This document shows positions 9,463 to 21,063 of a stretch of 64,000 nt of DNA, piece by piece. The position numbers and the translations under genes were made by a program. Each line of letters begins with the position of its first letter. Within the stretch, counting starts at the first letter, position 1. The notes beneath the pieces are model-generated. The model made no database searches and had not been told where the DNA came from. It saw only the letters and a program-made list of their open reading frames with translations. The DNA is taken from contig CM057476.1 of the NCBI GenBank assembly GCA_030035585.1, positions 1,542,501 to 1,606,500 of the forward strand, read 5' to 3'. The DNA is from Dugong dugon. Lineage: Eukaryota > Chordata > Mammalia > Sirenia > Dugongidae.

Positions 9463-10175
9463 ATGAGAGCGTTTTCCCCCAGAATCACCTATTTGGAAGT
9501 AAAGTGCAGAACTTGTGCCTCTTTATCCCTAAACATCTCAGCATGCTTTTCCTAAGAACAAGGACATTCCCTTACACAATCACAGAGCAATGGTCAAAGC
9601 ATGAAAATTAACATTATCTGATCCACAGTCCCTATTCGAATTTCGTCAACGGCCCCAACAATGCCCTATCTAGCTATTTTTTCCTCATCCAGAGTCCAAT
9701 GCAGGACCCCATGTTGCACTTAGCTGTCATGTCTCTTCTGTCCTCTTTGACCCGGAACCGTTCCCCAACCTCCCCTGGTCTTTCATGACCCTCAGATTTT
9801 TGAAGAGCTCCAACCCATTACTCTGTAGAGTGTTTCTTGATTTGGGTCTGTCTGATGTTTCCTCGTGATTAGATTTGGTGATGGGTTTTTGGCAGCATTT
9901 CTGTAAAAGTGATGTCTGTTCTCTCGGTACTTCCCATCAGAAGACACTCGAGTTCAACCTGTCACAATACTGGTGACGTTAACTTTGGTTGCTTGGGTAA
10001 GGTAATGTCTGCCAGAGACATTTCACTTTAAAGTTACACCTTCGTAATTAATCAGCAAGTTGTGGGAAATACTCTGAAGCTACGCAAATATCCTGTATCC
10101 CATTCATATATCATGAGTGCTTGCTCAAGACAGTTTATATTGGTATAAGTATCTGATCAAAAAGTTGGAAACCTT

Positions 10176-10379
10176 TGTCCAGGGAATGGCAAACTTTTTC
10201 TGTGAAGGGGTCAGATAGTAAATGTTTTAGTGTCAGCTGGCCATACAGTCTCTGTCGTAACTACGCAATTTTGCCGGTATAGCACAAAAGCAGCCATATG
10301 TAAACAAATGGATGTGGCTGTGTTCCAATAAAACTTTATTTACAAAAGCAGTTGTGGGCCATAGTTTGCTGACCCCTCT
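10176..10379 (+). mobile_element. hAT-type non-autonomous DNA transposon
   Basis: The ends are inverted repeats: CAGGGAATGGCAAACTTTTT at the left and AGTTTGCTGACCCCTG at the right. The interior has TGTTCCAATAAAACTTTATT. This matches a widespread mammalian hAT family with no coding capacity. Confidence 0.75.
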
Positions 10380-10898
10380 GTAGACATTGTCAACTGGTAT
10401 GCCCCTATAAACACTGAATTTTCCCTTAGGAGTGATTTTCCCACTCTATGGGATCTGACCCTAAAGATTTAGGGTCTAAATTCTTGGCACATACATTTTC
10501 AAAGAAGAAATCAGATTATGCAGCAGCTTGATCTTCCATCTCAAGGGTGCCATGACATCAGCTGAGGTTAGGGTGATCAAGTCCTCGTAACCTCTGTTGA
10601 TAAGTGTTTCCCTAGAAACAGTAAAGAAGCAGGACCTCAGCCAGGGGTCACTGGTGTGTTTTGTTTTGTTTGCACAGTTTAGAAATAACCTGAATTCTTT
10701 TTGGTGGGACTTTAACTCTCCAATTACCACAAGCTCACTATTCTTCCTTACACATCTTGTCTTCCCACATTTATGGGTTCTCCTTGATCTTGAAAGCATT
10801 TTTATTTTCCACCTCTTTTTGAAGTCGTGACAATTAGGGAATCACTTTCTAGGATCCCTATCTCTTGTAGCTATAGGATATTAAATCCCTGAGAGAAA
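10380..10898. other. Unassigned stretch
   Basis: The first about 90 bases may continue the old L1 relic. The rest is non-repetitive, with opposite-strand open frames that are not convincing genes. Confidence 0.4.
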
Positions 10899-11850
10899 TT
10901 TTTTTTTTTGTGCTTTAAGTGAAAGTTTACAATTCAAGTTAGTCTCTCAGACAAAAATTTATACACACATTATTTTGTGACCCTAGTTGCTCTCCCTATA
11001 CTGTGACAGCACACTCCTCCTTTCCACCCTGGATTTCCCACGTCCATTCAACCAGCTCCTGACCCTCTCTGCCTTCTCATCTCACCTCTGGACAGGAGCT
11101 GCCCCTTTAGTCTCATATATCTACTTGAGGTAAGAAGCACACTCTTCACGAGTATCATTTTATGTCCCATAGTCCAGTCTAATCTTTGTCTGAAGAGTTG
11201 GCATTGGGAATGGTTTTAGTTTTGGGCTAACAGAGAGTCTGGGGACCATGTCTTCTGGGATCCCTCCAGTCTCAATCAAACCATTAAGTTTGGTCTTCTT
11301 ACTAGAATTTGAGTTCTGCAGCCCTTTTTTCTCCTGCTCCATCAGGGACTGTCTGTTGTGTTCCCTGTCAGAGCAGTCATTGGTGGTAGCTGGGCACCAT
11401 CTAGTTCTTCTGATCTCAGGCTTATGAAATCTCTGGTTTATGTGGCCCTTTCTGTCTCTTGGGCTAATACTTTCCTCGTGTCTTTGGTGTTCTTCATTCT
11501 CCTTTGCTCCAGGTGGGTTGGGAACAGTTGATACATCTTATACGGCCACTTGCTAGCTTTTAAGACCCCAGACGCCACTCACCAAAGTGGGGATGCAGAA
11601 CATTCTCTTAGTAAACTTTGTTATGCTAATAGACCTAGATGTCCCCTGAAACCATGGTCCCCAGACCCCTGCCCCTGTTACTCTGTCCCTTGAAGTGTTC
11701 TGTTGTATTCAGGGAACTTCTTAGCTCTGGTTTAGTCCAGTTGTGCTGACTTCCCCTGTATTGTGTGTTGTCCTTCCTCTCACCTAAGATAATTCTTGTC
11801 TACCGTCTAGTTAGTGAATTCCCCTCTCCCTCCCTCCCCACCCCATTGAG
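10899..11850 (-). mobile_element. L1 3' end, antisense, about 950 bp
   Basis: It starts with a T run and AAGTGAAAGTTTACAATTCA. It is a longer paralogue of the copy at 1199-1782 and shares 'TGACAGCACACTCCTCCTTT' and GGCACCATCTAGTTCTTCTG. Imperfect flanks (TGAGAGAAATT and TGAGGGAAAATT) may be an aged target-site duplication. Confidence 0.8.
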
Positions 11851-12880
11851 GGAAAATTAACCCAAACAAGATGTTTATATTTAGTGCCCAAATTAGCCAT
11901 ATTCCAAGAAAAGACTCTTTGTCATTGTAAGGCACACTCTAGGGAATCCTGCAGCTTTGGAAGGATATGGTTGTTAGACTTAATTTGTTTCATTCCGTTT
12001 GGTTCTGTAAATTGGATGGCATGACCTGAAACAGGCAGACCGGTTCTGGATCAAAGGATCATGTGGATAGCCAACTCTTGGTGGGACTAGAATCCCAAGC
12101 TTCTAGTTCCAAGTTATTTGGGGATGGGCGTCAGAAAGTCAACAGCTATATCTTGGAAACAATAGACGTGGGTGTTGGCTGGGAATAATCTCTTGGTTTA
12201 TTTTCTCAGTGAGGGAGCTTTGTGGAAGGTTCCTATTGTGGGACTAGTTTGAGATGATCGTCTGTCACTCATGAGATCCATCGGACAGGCTTTACTAAGA
12301 CTGGTATTCTTACTCCTGGCTTTTCAAACGGTGGAAGTAGAACTGTCAACTCTGAGAGCACGTTAAATGAAGAGATTTATCACTCTGTCCTAAAAGACTT
12401 ATTAGGTCTCCCTTTGAACCTGCTGATCATGGAGTGACATGAGGGAAAAGTGGAAATCCGTATCTTCAACTATCTCTGTATTCTGAATGTTTTCTTCTTC
12501 TTTTCCAAAGATAATTAAAATTTATTTTTAAAAGTTGAAACTGAAGTTTCCCCCTCACATTCTGTGTTTCTGATTTTGGGGTTATGGAAATAATCCAGAA
12601 AACGTTTAATTGATTCTATTTAAAAAAAACCCAACCATAAATTGTCACCATCAAGGGAATGTTCTTTGATAAGAGAGCTGGGATCACCCCAAAAGTGACG
12701 GGAATCCTGTCAGGAAGAAGAGGGACGTTGGTAATAGGATAGAGGCAGGCCGGTGTCAAGTGGCTTCCAAGTTTTACCAGAGTCTTCTCATGGGCTTTCG
12801 GCCATGGGACACTCCCCACAGGATCGGGACCCTTTAGCTAGTCTCCCGTCACCTGTGAACCCAACCACTTACCTGAGCCA
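11851..12880. other. Unassigned stretch
   Basis: Mostly AT-balanced non-repetitive sequence. No element or convincing exon was seen. Confidence 0.45.
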
Positions 12881-13295
12881 GGAGTGCTGGCCCTTGAAAA
12901 CCACATTCCCAGCTCCTCTTTGCTTGCTGGATATAGGTGAGGTTCAGTCATTGGTAAGAGACTGGAGGCAGGGACAGAGAGAAGTCAGGATATTTCTCCC
13001 CGCTTTCTCTGCTTACAGCACCATCTATGTCTGTGGCTGTGTCTTGTGGCTTCATCTCCCACCAGAGACCATCCCATTCTGGGGTCCCAACTTCCAGGGA
13101 GGAGTCCTGTCTTTGGGGCTTTCATAGAGCCACTGCCTCCCTTCCCCCATCCACCCTACGAGTGGCAGTGGCTTCCCGCTGCTGCTCATCTCTGGAGTGC
13201 CTCATCATGCCCTGTTTTTCAGTGGGTACTAAGTTCCTTCTATTAAACTACCTCATCTTTTCTATCATTTTTCTTATAGTGGAATTCAGTGGGAA
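12880..13295. mobile_element. Old interspersed repeat, family not assigned
   Basis: The series GGACAGAGAGAAGTCAGGAT, 'ATTTCTCCCC' and CTTCTATTAAACTACCTCAT resembles an ancient mammalian dispersed repeat. It has a CAG/GTAAGT-like site on the minus strand at 12869-12877. I do not treat it as a gene because it lies in this repeat. Confidence 0.4.
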
Positions 13296-13528
13296 ATGAA
13301 ATCATTTTAACGGCCACGTCTCTATTAGAAGTCAGAAGTTAAAGGTCCCGGGAGGGACATATGTTTCTCACTCTCAGTCCGTTTCACTTATTTGTGTAAC
13401 CTGCCTGGTTCTTGTAGGCATCTGCCTGGGAAAACTCTGACTTAGGCTTTTGGAACTGTTCCACTAAAGGAATGATTAGCACATTTATCTTAGCTTTTTG
13501 GGTTTCCTGGTGAACTGGGTAAACTGAT

Positions 13529-14036
13529 TGTCTTAGTCATCTAGTGCTGCTATCGCAGAAATACCACAAGTGGATGGCTTTAACAAAGAGAAATTTATTC
13601 TCTCACAGTCTAGTAGGCTGCAAGTCCAAACTCAAGGCATCAGCTCCAGAGGAAGGCTTTCTCTCTCTGTGGGCTCCGGGGGAAGGTCCTTGTGATGCAT
13701 CAGTCTTCCCTTGGGAGCATCTCAGCGCAGGAACCTCAGGTTCAAAGGACACAGTCTGCTCCTGGCACTGCTTTCTTGGTGTTATGAGGTCCCCATGTCT
13801 CTCTGCTTGCTTCTCTCTTTTACACCTCAAGAGATTGGCTTAAGATACTATCTAATCTTGTAGACCTCATCAATATAACTGCTGCTAATCCATCTTATTC
13901 CATCACAGTGATAGCGTTTACAATACACAGGGAAATCATGTCGGATGATAAAATGGTAGACAATCACACAATACTGGGAATCATGACCTAGCCAAGTTGA
14001 CAGATGTTTTTGGGAGACACAATTCAATCCATGATA
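13529..14036 (-). mobile_element. Solo LTR, same family, copy 2
   Basis: From TGTCTTAGTCATCTAGTGC to AATTCAATCCATGATA, 508 bp. The exact 5-bp duplication CTGAT lies at 13524-13528 and 14037-14041. Confidence 0.88.
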
Positions 14037-14041
14037 CTGAT

Positions 14042-14936
14042 GTTGGCTTCACCACTGGGACCATGTCTGTACTTCGCAAGATACAGTTTTGAAATTCCTG
14101 ATAGAGGAGTCCCAACTCACTAAGGAAAAATGTCACAAAGTTTCTCTACTATGTTCTTAAAACCTCGATCATGTGCCACCTCTAATATTAGGTCAATAGT
14201 CTTCATTTTTGACACGTGCCCAGGCATAGAGATGAAGCCACTCAGAGCTACCCAGGACCATCAGAAATGTCCCCAACCCAGTTTCTCTCAGAGATTATCA
14301 ATGCTTTGTTGTGTTGGACCCCAAGCAACTCTTCCTGTAAACTTTTGGAGAAATGTCAAATGCTATAAACAACCTTCAGTTGTTCTTAACAGGACTCAAG
14401 AAAAACACAAACTCTAAGCAGAAGGAAGATAAAACAAGAGAAACCACATCTCGGGGACTTTTGGTTTTGAACATTATGTCTTAGTGGATGGGAAAACATG
14501 GGTAGAGCCTAATGAAGTTTCAGGCAAATGAGTTCTCAATGTCTTTCCGCTCCTCTGGTGGGGTTTAGCAGTGATGCCGTGAGAAGTGCTAGCCTGCTAG
14601 GTTGTGCCACTGATGCCTTCCTGCTCCGCCACTTCTAACGTGAGGGCCACTAACAACCCACCTTCACCTATCAAAGTCATTCTCTCTAAGGCCAGGTCAT
14701 TTCTTGTTGGCTATCATCAAACTATTCAATTTCTCAGTTTATGGACAATCATGGTGTTTGACTTTTCTTTCCCCAGGGGTGACTTTCTGCCCAGAAATTA
14801 AGCCATGCAGGGTATGTGGAAAGAACCCCCATTATTTCACATTCATCTTACTTTAGCTGCCGGAGTAGACAGGGGTAGAGGTATAACACAGTCCAATATA
14901 AAACTCCAGAACTTTTGTACTAGATTTGGTCATTTA
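14042..14936. other. Unassigned stretch between two LTRs
   Basis: No internal retroviral sequence is visible here, so the LTRs on either side (opposite strands, different duplications) are independent solo insertions. No repeat or gene is recognised. Confidence 0.5.
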
Positions 14937-14941
14937 TACTC

Positions 14942-15430
14942 TATTATGAATTGAATTGTGTTCCCCAAAAATATGTGCCAACTTGGCTAAGCCATGATTC
15001 CGAGGATTGTGTGATTGTTCACCGTTCTGTCATCTGATGTGATTTTCCTATGCGTTGTAAATCTTACCTCTGTGATGTTAATGAGGCAGGATTAGAGGCA
15101 GTTATGTTAATGAGGCAGAACTCAATCTATAGGATTAGGTTGTATTTTGAGTCAATCTCTTTTGAGATATAAAAAAGAGATGTGAGCAGAGAAACAGGGA
15201 GACTTCATACCGCCAAGAAAGTAGTGCCAGGAGCTGAGCACTTTCTTTGGACTTTGGGTCTCTGCGCTGAGAAGCTCCTAGACCAGGGGAAGATTGATGA
15301 AAAGGACCTTTCTCCAGAGCCGACAGGGAAAGAAAGCGTTCCCCTGGAGTTGGCACCCTGAATTTGGACTTCTAGCCTCCTATACTGTTAGAGAATAAAT
15401 TTCTGTTATATTAGCTAGATAATTAAGACA
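14942..15430 (+). mobile_element. Solo LTR, same family, copy 3, plus strand
   Basis: It runs in sense orientation from TATTATGAATTGAATTGTG to AATTAAGACA, 489 bp. The exact duplication TACTC flanks it at 14937-14941 and 15431-15435. A TATAAAA-like segment (GATATAAAAAAGAG) at about 15164-15177 and AATAAATTTCTGTT at about 15393-15406 fit a promoter and a polyadenylation signal. Confidence 0.88.
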
Positions 15431-15459
15431 TACTCACGAGTGAAGATTCATAGTCTGGA

Positions 15460-16555
15460 ATTTGTTGTGGTTTATTTTCTCATTCTTTATAAATAATCAC
15501 ATTTGTACCTGATTTTGCATTGGTGTTTTTTGTGTTCTGATTTTTTTTTTAAATGGGCTTCCCAAATTGAACAAATCCCAGGTCCCACAAGGCTTGGATC
15601 TGCTCCCGAGTCTGAAATATGTGGTACAAATATTTTGTCCCAGTTTGTAACTTATCCTTTGGTTTTATCTGTGGCATTTTCCATTGTGCAGAAGTTCTAC
15701 GTTTTCATGAAGTCAGATTTAATCAGCCTTTCTTTTCATGGTTCCTGGGTTTTGTATTTCGTTTAGACAGTCCCGCTTCGTTCCAAAATAATGAGGAAAA
15801 AAAATCCGTGAATTTCTCTAAGAGTGTGTAATTTTTCCTTTATATGCTTAAATGTTTGATTAATCTGGAACTGATTTTGGTAGATGTTTTTCCTTGATTA
15901 TCCAGTTGACTGAATATCACTTATTTAATAATCCATCTTTCCTCATTGATTAGAAGTGCCACTTTCTCATATATTAAGTTCTCACAGGTAACTGGATCTA
16001 TTTATGGACCAACAAGCCTGTTCTATTGATCTATCTGCTCATGCACAGGATCAAACAATTTTAATTACTGTAGCTTTATAATATATTTTAGTATCTGGTA
16101 AGTCTAGTTTCCCTTCATTACTCTTCTTCCCCCATCCCCCCCAAAAATGCCAAGTTATTCTTTCATGCTTATGTTTCCATATAAAGTTTAGAATCAGCTT
16201 CTATAGGTCTAAAAATCCTACTGTTACAGGTATTTTAACCACATTAAATTTTTAGGTTAATTTAGGTAGAATTTTCTGAAATTTAAGCCTCTTCTCCAAG
16301 TGTTGAGTAGGCCTTTCTCTTATTTGATTTTCCTTCTTTATTCCTCAGCAGCATGTTAAAGTTTTCTTCATATATTGCCTACACATTTCTGGCTCAGATC
16401 ATTTATCCGTATGTTATTCTTTTCAGATGCCATTATGAATGGAATTTTTGTTTCCCACAACTGGTTGTTTTAGTATATAGGAAAACTGTGGATTTTTGTG
16501 TATTATTTTTGTTTCCCAAATAACGTACAAATAAATTTTTGTTGGGAACTGAAAT
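15460..16555 (-). mobile_element. L1 ORF2/3' relic, antisense
   Basis: Antisense L1 phrases include 'CTGTTCTATTGATCTATCTGC', 'TTACTGTAGCTTTATAATAT' and 'CATTGTGCAGAAGTTCTACG'. Many frame breaks make it a dead copy. Confidence 0.7.
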
Positions 16556-16601
16556 AATTATTCTATTCGATTCTACTCTACTCTATTCTTCCTATCCCAT
16601 C
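16556..16601 (+). repeat. Pentanucleotide-type pyrimidine-rich repeat, split by an LTR
   Basis: A (TTCTA/CTATC)n-like tract is interrupted by the LTR at 16602. Related motifs (CCATC/CCCAT, TTCTA) resume at 17100-17142. Confidence 0.7.
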
Positions 16602-17099
16602 TGTCTTAGTCACCTCGTGCTGCTGTAACTGAAGTACCACAAGTGGGCGGCTTTGACAAACAGAAATTTACTCTCTCACAGTCTGGGAGGCTGGAAGTCT
16701 GAATATGGGTTCCCAGCTCCAGGAGAAGGGTTTCTCTCTCTGTTGGCTCTGGGGCAAGGTCCTTGTCATCAATCTTCCCCTGATCTAGGAGCTTTTCAAG
16801 GTGGGGACCCTTAGCTCTTGCCTCTTGGTGGTATGAGGTCCCCATGTCTCTCTACTTGCTTCTGTTTTTTATATCTCAAAATTTATTGGCTTAAGACACA
16901 ACGTAATCTTGTAGATTGAGTTCTGCCTCATTAATATAACTGCCGCTAATCCTGCCTCATTAACATCATGAAGGCAGGATCTATAACACATAGGAAAATC
17001 ACATCAGATGACAAAATGGTGGACAATCACACAGTACTGGGAGTCATAGCCTAGCCAATTGACAGATATTTTGGGGGGGACACAAGTCAATCTGTGATA
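16602..17099 (-). mobile_element. Solo LTR, same family, copy 4
   Basis: From TGTCTTAGTCACCTCGTGC to AAGTCAATCTGTGATA, about 498 bp. No clean duplication could be fixed, because the target is a repeat rich in CCATC motifs. Confidence 0.82.
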
Positions 17100-17142
17100 G
17101 CATTCCATCCCATCCCAGCCCGTCCCATCCTATTCTATTGTT

Positions 17143-17683
17143 TGTAACATTTCCTCGATTGCCCTCGTGAGTTTTCCAGGTAGACAGTTCAGTCATCACC
17201 AAATCTGCAAGCCTTTCAGACCTTTAGGACTTAGCACACTGTAGGTTTACCCGAGAAACTGCTCCCTGCACAGTGTGGAGCTCATAGTCAACAACTGTCT
17301 ACAAGATGCTACTGGACAGGGCTTACTTGTCTGAACTTGGCCACTGGCCTTGGAATTGGCCTCACAGAAAGCGTGCTGTGCTTTGTGAAAGCCGGGGCCT
17401 GCCAAGGTGCTGACGCTGGATATCAGCACAGACCTATCCTTAGCACTATGAGGGTGGTAAACTCTGCCTCAGGGCTGAGCCTGCAGAACCACACGGCCAC
17501 TGAAAATGACTGGCAGTTTCTGATCGCACTTCCAAACGGAAACCGCCCAATTGTGCTTTCTCCAGATGTAGCGCTGAAAACTTTACATCAGGGGCATGTC
17601 TGACCTCTGGCAAACACTCACTGCATCCAGGACCAGGTCAGCAAATGGTGAAGTGTTTTTAGCTGTCTCTAATAGCCTAATGG
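17143..17683. other. Unassigned stretch
   Basis: Non-repetitive by eye. Short frames on both strands lack gene-like features. Confidence 0.45.
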
Positions 17684-17898
17684 AGTCTCTGGGTGGTGCA
17701 AATGGTTGATACGCTTGACTGTTAACCAAAAGGTTGGCAGTTGAGTCTACCCAGAGGCCCCTCAGAAGAAAGGCCTGGTGGTCTGCTCCCCAAAAAACAG
17801 CCATTGAAAGTCCTATGGGGTGCAGTTCCACTGTGACACACATGGGGTCGCTGTGAGCCAGCGTTGACTCCGTGGCACACGTTTGGTTTTGGTTTTTA
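17684..17898 (+). mobile_element. Class A' SINE
   Basis: Head TGGAGTCTCTGGGTGGTGCA, tail GCGTTGACTCCGTGGCACAC, followed by a TTTGGTTTT-type end. Confidence 0.88.
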
Positions 17899-18432
17899 TA
17901 ACCTAATAGGTTAAGTTGGTGGCCGTGCCGCTGTGTGGTCTATTTTCTGGTCAGGAGTTAGCCAGGTCCTTACAATGAGCATCGAAGGGTCAGTGCTTTT
18001 GATTTTTGCAAGGAAGCTGGTCTCAGCTGGGCAGCTGGGTTTTCAGAACTGGGCAGCTCCTTCTGCTGCTGTGAACATGTCCTCCCTCTTCATGGTAGCC
18101 AAGTGGCTTCGTCTGCATCCCTTGTTGCCTAGGAGAATTCCTATGAGACTGTTTGGTTTGTTACGTGCTCCAGTGTTCCATGCACAAAATTCTCCCAAGT
18201 TTTGTGACATTAGAACATGACACCAAGAGACAGGCCCTTGGATTCCTTTTCTGCTCCGACACGTGACTGCAGCAGGGCCAGCCTCCACTCGGGACCACAT
18301 GGTGTCCGGTCTCCACTGAATGGGCTCAGCTCTCACTGAGACCGATGTGGAGACCTGTGGAATACTCTACGATGAAGACATTGTAGCTCATCAACACAGG
18401 GTCTCGGCCGAGCGACACAAACAGCAATGGCC

Positions 18433-18434
<2 letters not shown>
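17899..18434. other. Unassigned stretch
   Basis: Mixed composition, with no repeat or gene recognised. Confidence 0.45.

Positions 18435-18484
<50 letters not shown>
18435..18484 (+). repeat. (GT)25 microsatellite
   Basis: Fifty bases of uninterrupted GT, followed by GTCTGTGTCTGTGG. This length makes it a likely polymorphic marker and able to adopt Z-DNA. Confidence 0.97.
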
Positions 18485-18485
<1 letters not shown>

Positions 18486-18684
18486 TGTGTCTGTGGTGGG
18501 GGAGGGTCCAGGGTCTTGAAAAAGAAATGCTTTTGCAGCTTAATTATTTCAGAACCTTTGACTTTGGGCATGTATGATCTCAGGGATTGCTTCAAAAAAT
18601 AATTCCCTCTCTGCTGAGAAGACAGGACTAGAAAGCCATTATGGTACCACTGAATGGCTCTTCAGAACAAGCAGGACTCTGTAA

Positions 18685-18885
18685 GGGCACCAGTTAGTTT
18701 ATCTGTCCCCTACAACAGCCCCATGAAGCAGACGTTATATTATAAGCGGTTTTGATAATTTTGTAGCTGAGGGAACACACTGATCTACTTGCTCAAGTTC
18801 ACACAGGAAGAGTCAGGATTCGAACCCAGAACCATATGGCTCCCAATTCACATGCTCTTTCCACAGTCCTGTGCTGTTCCATCTC
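18685..18885 (+). mobile_element. MIR element
   Basis: 'TTTTGTAGCTGAGGGAACAC', 'AGTCAGGATTCGAACCCAGA' and ATGCTCTTTCCACAGTCCTG mark the MIR core and 3' part. Confidence 0.85.
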
Positions 18886-18957
18886 CTCCACCTGATAATT
18901 CCACCTGCAATAAAAGGGGAGGGGGATGGTTGAGCAATTGGCTACCTAATCCAGGGT

Positions 18958-19285
18958 AGGGGGCATGGGGGCTCAGGGGTAGAATTCTCATCTTCCATGT
19001 CAGAGACTTGGGTTTGATTCCCAGCCATGTGCAGCCACTACCCATCTGTCAGTGGGGGCTTGTGTGTTCCTATGATGCTGAACAGGTTTCAGCAGAACTT
19101 CCAGACTAAGATAGACCAAGAAGAAAGACCTGGTGATCTGCTTCTGAAAGTTGGCTAATGAAAACTGTCACAACTGTCTGATCTGCAACCCATCATGGTG
19201 ACGGGGCAGGACCAGGCAGTATTTCATTCTGTTGTGCGTGGGGTCACCATGAGTCGGGGGCCGACTTGACAGCAGCTAATAACCG
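18958..19285 (+). mobile_element. Class B SINE, full length
   Basis: Box A-like CTCAGGGGTAGAATTCTC and box B GGTTTGATTCC form the tRNA-Gly-like head. The body includes GCTGAACAGGTTTCAGCAGA. The tail ends CGACTTGACAGCAGCTAA. Confidence 0.92.
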
Positions 19286-19683
19286 TGTAAAGCTCTCTGT
19301 TGCACGCGCACAGACACGGACGAGCAAACTCAGCACGGGAAAGAAGCCTCCGCTCCTGCAGGCAAATTCAGATGCCGTCTGTATTAGGGAAGCAAAAGAA
19401 AAACCCTGATTAGGAAAACTTGCCCAACCGTATGCTGCAGTGATGGAGAAGTGGTCTTGGGAAGGAGATTCCTTCCAGCCACTTAGCTTTTACCTCATTG
19501 TGGTTCAACCACTGTTGTTGAAGGATGCATTGAGTCTTACCAGTGAGCCCATCTAGTTTGGTTGAAAGCTGTAAGGTGAGGCTATTAATTGGAGAAACAA
19601 CGGAAAGCACCTCAGGAGTAGTTTTCCCTCTTGGTGCAAAGGCCCTGCAAACCTGCCCTTAGGATTCTTGTGTGCAGCTGGTA
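19286..19683. other. Unassigned stretch
   Basis: No repeat or gene recognised. Confidence 0.45.
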
Positions 19684-19735
19684 TGTTGTCAGGTGTCATC
19701 GAGTCAGCTCTGACCCAGGGTGACCTTATGCATGT
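19684..19735 (-). mobile_element. SINE tail fragment, minus strand
   Basis: GTTGTCAGGTGTCATCGAGT followed by TGACCCAGGGTGACC is the reversed common tail. It is cut off where the RTE 3' end begins. Confidence 0.7.
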
Positions 19736-20745
19736 ATGTTGCTGTTAGGTGCCATTGAGTCGGTTCCAACTAATAGAGACCCTGTGAACAACAGAAAGAA
19801 ACACTGTTGGGTCCTGTACCATCCTCACAATCACTGTTATGTTTGAGCCCATCATTGCAGCCACTGCGTCAATCCGTTTCATTGAGGGTCTTCCTCTTTT
19901 TCACTGCTCTACCTGACCAAACATGATGTCCTTCGCCAGGGACTGGTCTCTCCTGATAACACGTCCAAAGTATGTGAGACAAAGTCTCCCCAGGCTCACT
20001 TCCAATGAGCACTCTGGCTGTACTTCTTCCAAGACAGACTTGTTCGTTCTTCTGGCAGTTCATGATATATTCAATACTCTTCATCAACACCATAATTCAA
20101 AGACATCAATTCTTTGGTCTTCCTTATTCATTGTCCAGCTTTCACATGCATAGGAGGTGACTGAAAAATATTATGGCTTGGGTCAGGAGCACCTTAGTCC
20201 TTAAAGTGACATCTTTGCTTTTCAACTCGTTAAAGAGGTCTTTTGCAGCAGATTTGCCCAATGCAATACATCGTTTGGTTTCTTGAATCCTGCTTCCGTG
20301 GGCTTTGATTGTGGATTCAAGTAAAATGAAATCCTTGATAATGTCAATATTTTATCCGTTTATCATGATGTTGCTTATCGGTCCAGTTGTGAGGATTTTT
20401 GTTTTCTTTATGTTGAGGGGTAATCCATACTGAAGGTTGTGGTCTTTGATCTTCATCAGTAAGTGCTTCAAGTCCTCTTTGCTCTCAGCAAGCAAGGTTG
20501 TGTTATCTGCATGTTGCAGGTTGTTAATGATTCTTCCTCCAATCCTGATGCCATGTTCTTCTTTGTATAGTCCAGGTTCTTGGATTATTTGCTCAGCATA
20601 CAGCTTGAATAAGTATGGTGAAAGGAAACAACCCTGACACACACCTTTCTTGATTTTAAACCACACAGAATCCCTTGTACTGTTTGGATGACTGCCTCTT
20701 GGTCTATGCACAGGTTCCTCATGAGCACAATTAAGTGTTATCCGT
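19736..20745 (-). mobile_element. RTE-clade LINE, 5'-truncated 3' part
   Basis: In + orientation it starts with the reversed 3' end GTTGCTGTTAGGTGCCATTG, which also forms the tail of the SINEs. It continues through the C-terminal region into the reverse transcriptase near 20.7 kb. The length is about 1 kb of an expected approximately 3-kb element. This family is the probable machinery donor for the SINEs (inference from the shared tail). Confidence 0.88.
20352..20711 (-). pseudogene. RTE reverse transcriptase fragment, inactive
   Basis: A 119-residue open segment of the LINE reverse transcriptase. It has the fingers/palm motif GVCQGCFLSPYLFKLYAEQI and, about 40 residues on, HADNTTLLAES where active RTE enzymes have Y-A-D-D. 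Both the aromatic residue and the second catalytic aspartate are changed, so the polymerase cannot be active. The N-terminal endonuclease domain is missing, and downstream sequence (19869-20093) is frame-shifted. It is a dead copy in the middle of a truncated LINE. Confidence 0.85.
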
Positions 20746-20858
20746 TAGTAGAACAGAACTAAACGTTGCCCAGTCCTGGGTCATCTTCATGGCTGTTGTT
20801 GAGGGGGCAGTCATTTGAAGGACCCCTCAGAGCCTCACAGAGCTTGTCTATTATCAGT

Positions 20859-21063
20859 AAACCAGTTGCCACAAGTCGACTCCAACCCATGATGACCTCA
20901 AGTGTGTCAGAGTGGAACTGTGCCCTGTAGAGTTTTCAGTGGCTGTGATCTTTCAGAAGCAGATCACCAGGTCTTTCTTCCAAGATGCCTCCAGGTGCAC
21001 TTGAACTGCCAAACTTTCATTTAGCAGCCAAGTGTGTTAACTGTTTGCACCACCCAGGGTTGA
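20859..21063 (-). mobile_element. Class A' SINE
   Basis: A reversed copy from AACCAGTTGCCACAAGTCGA to TTTGCACCACCCAGGGTTG. Confidence 0.88.

Larger units (their letters stand above)
8690..10165 (-). mobile_element. Old L1M 3' UTR, antisense, expanded by microsatellites and a SINE
   Basis: Segments at about 8690-8856 (TTGTTCACATTTCGCCCCAG) and 9475-10165 (GGTGATGGGTTTTTGGCAGC, 'GGTGACGTTAACTTTGGTTG', AATTAATCAGCAAGTTGTGG) match the L1M 3' region in reverse. Between them lie GT repeats and a class A SINE. Confidence 0.65.

Noticed and set aside
12869-12960. Minus-strand exon with a CAG|GTAAGT donor
   Set aside because: The sequence falls in an old dispersed repeat and has no supported upstream acceptor or reading frame.
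13529-15430. LTRs at 13529 and 14942 as the two ends of one provirus
   Set aside because: They are on opposite strands and have different target duplications (CTGAT and TACTC). The sequence between them has no retroviral features.
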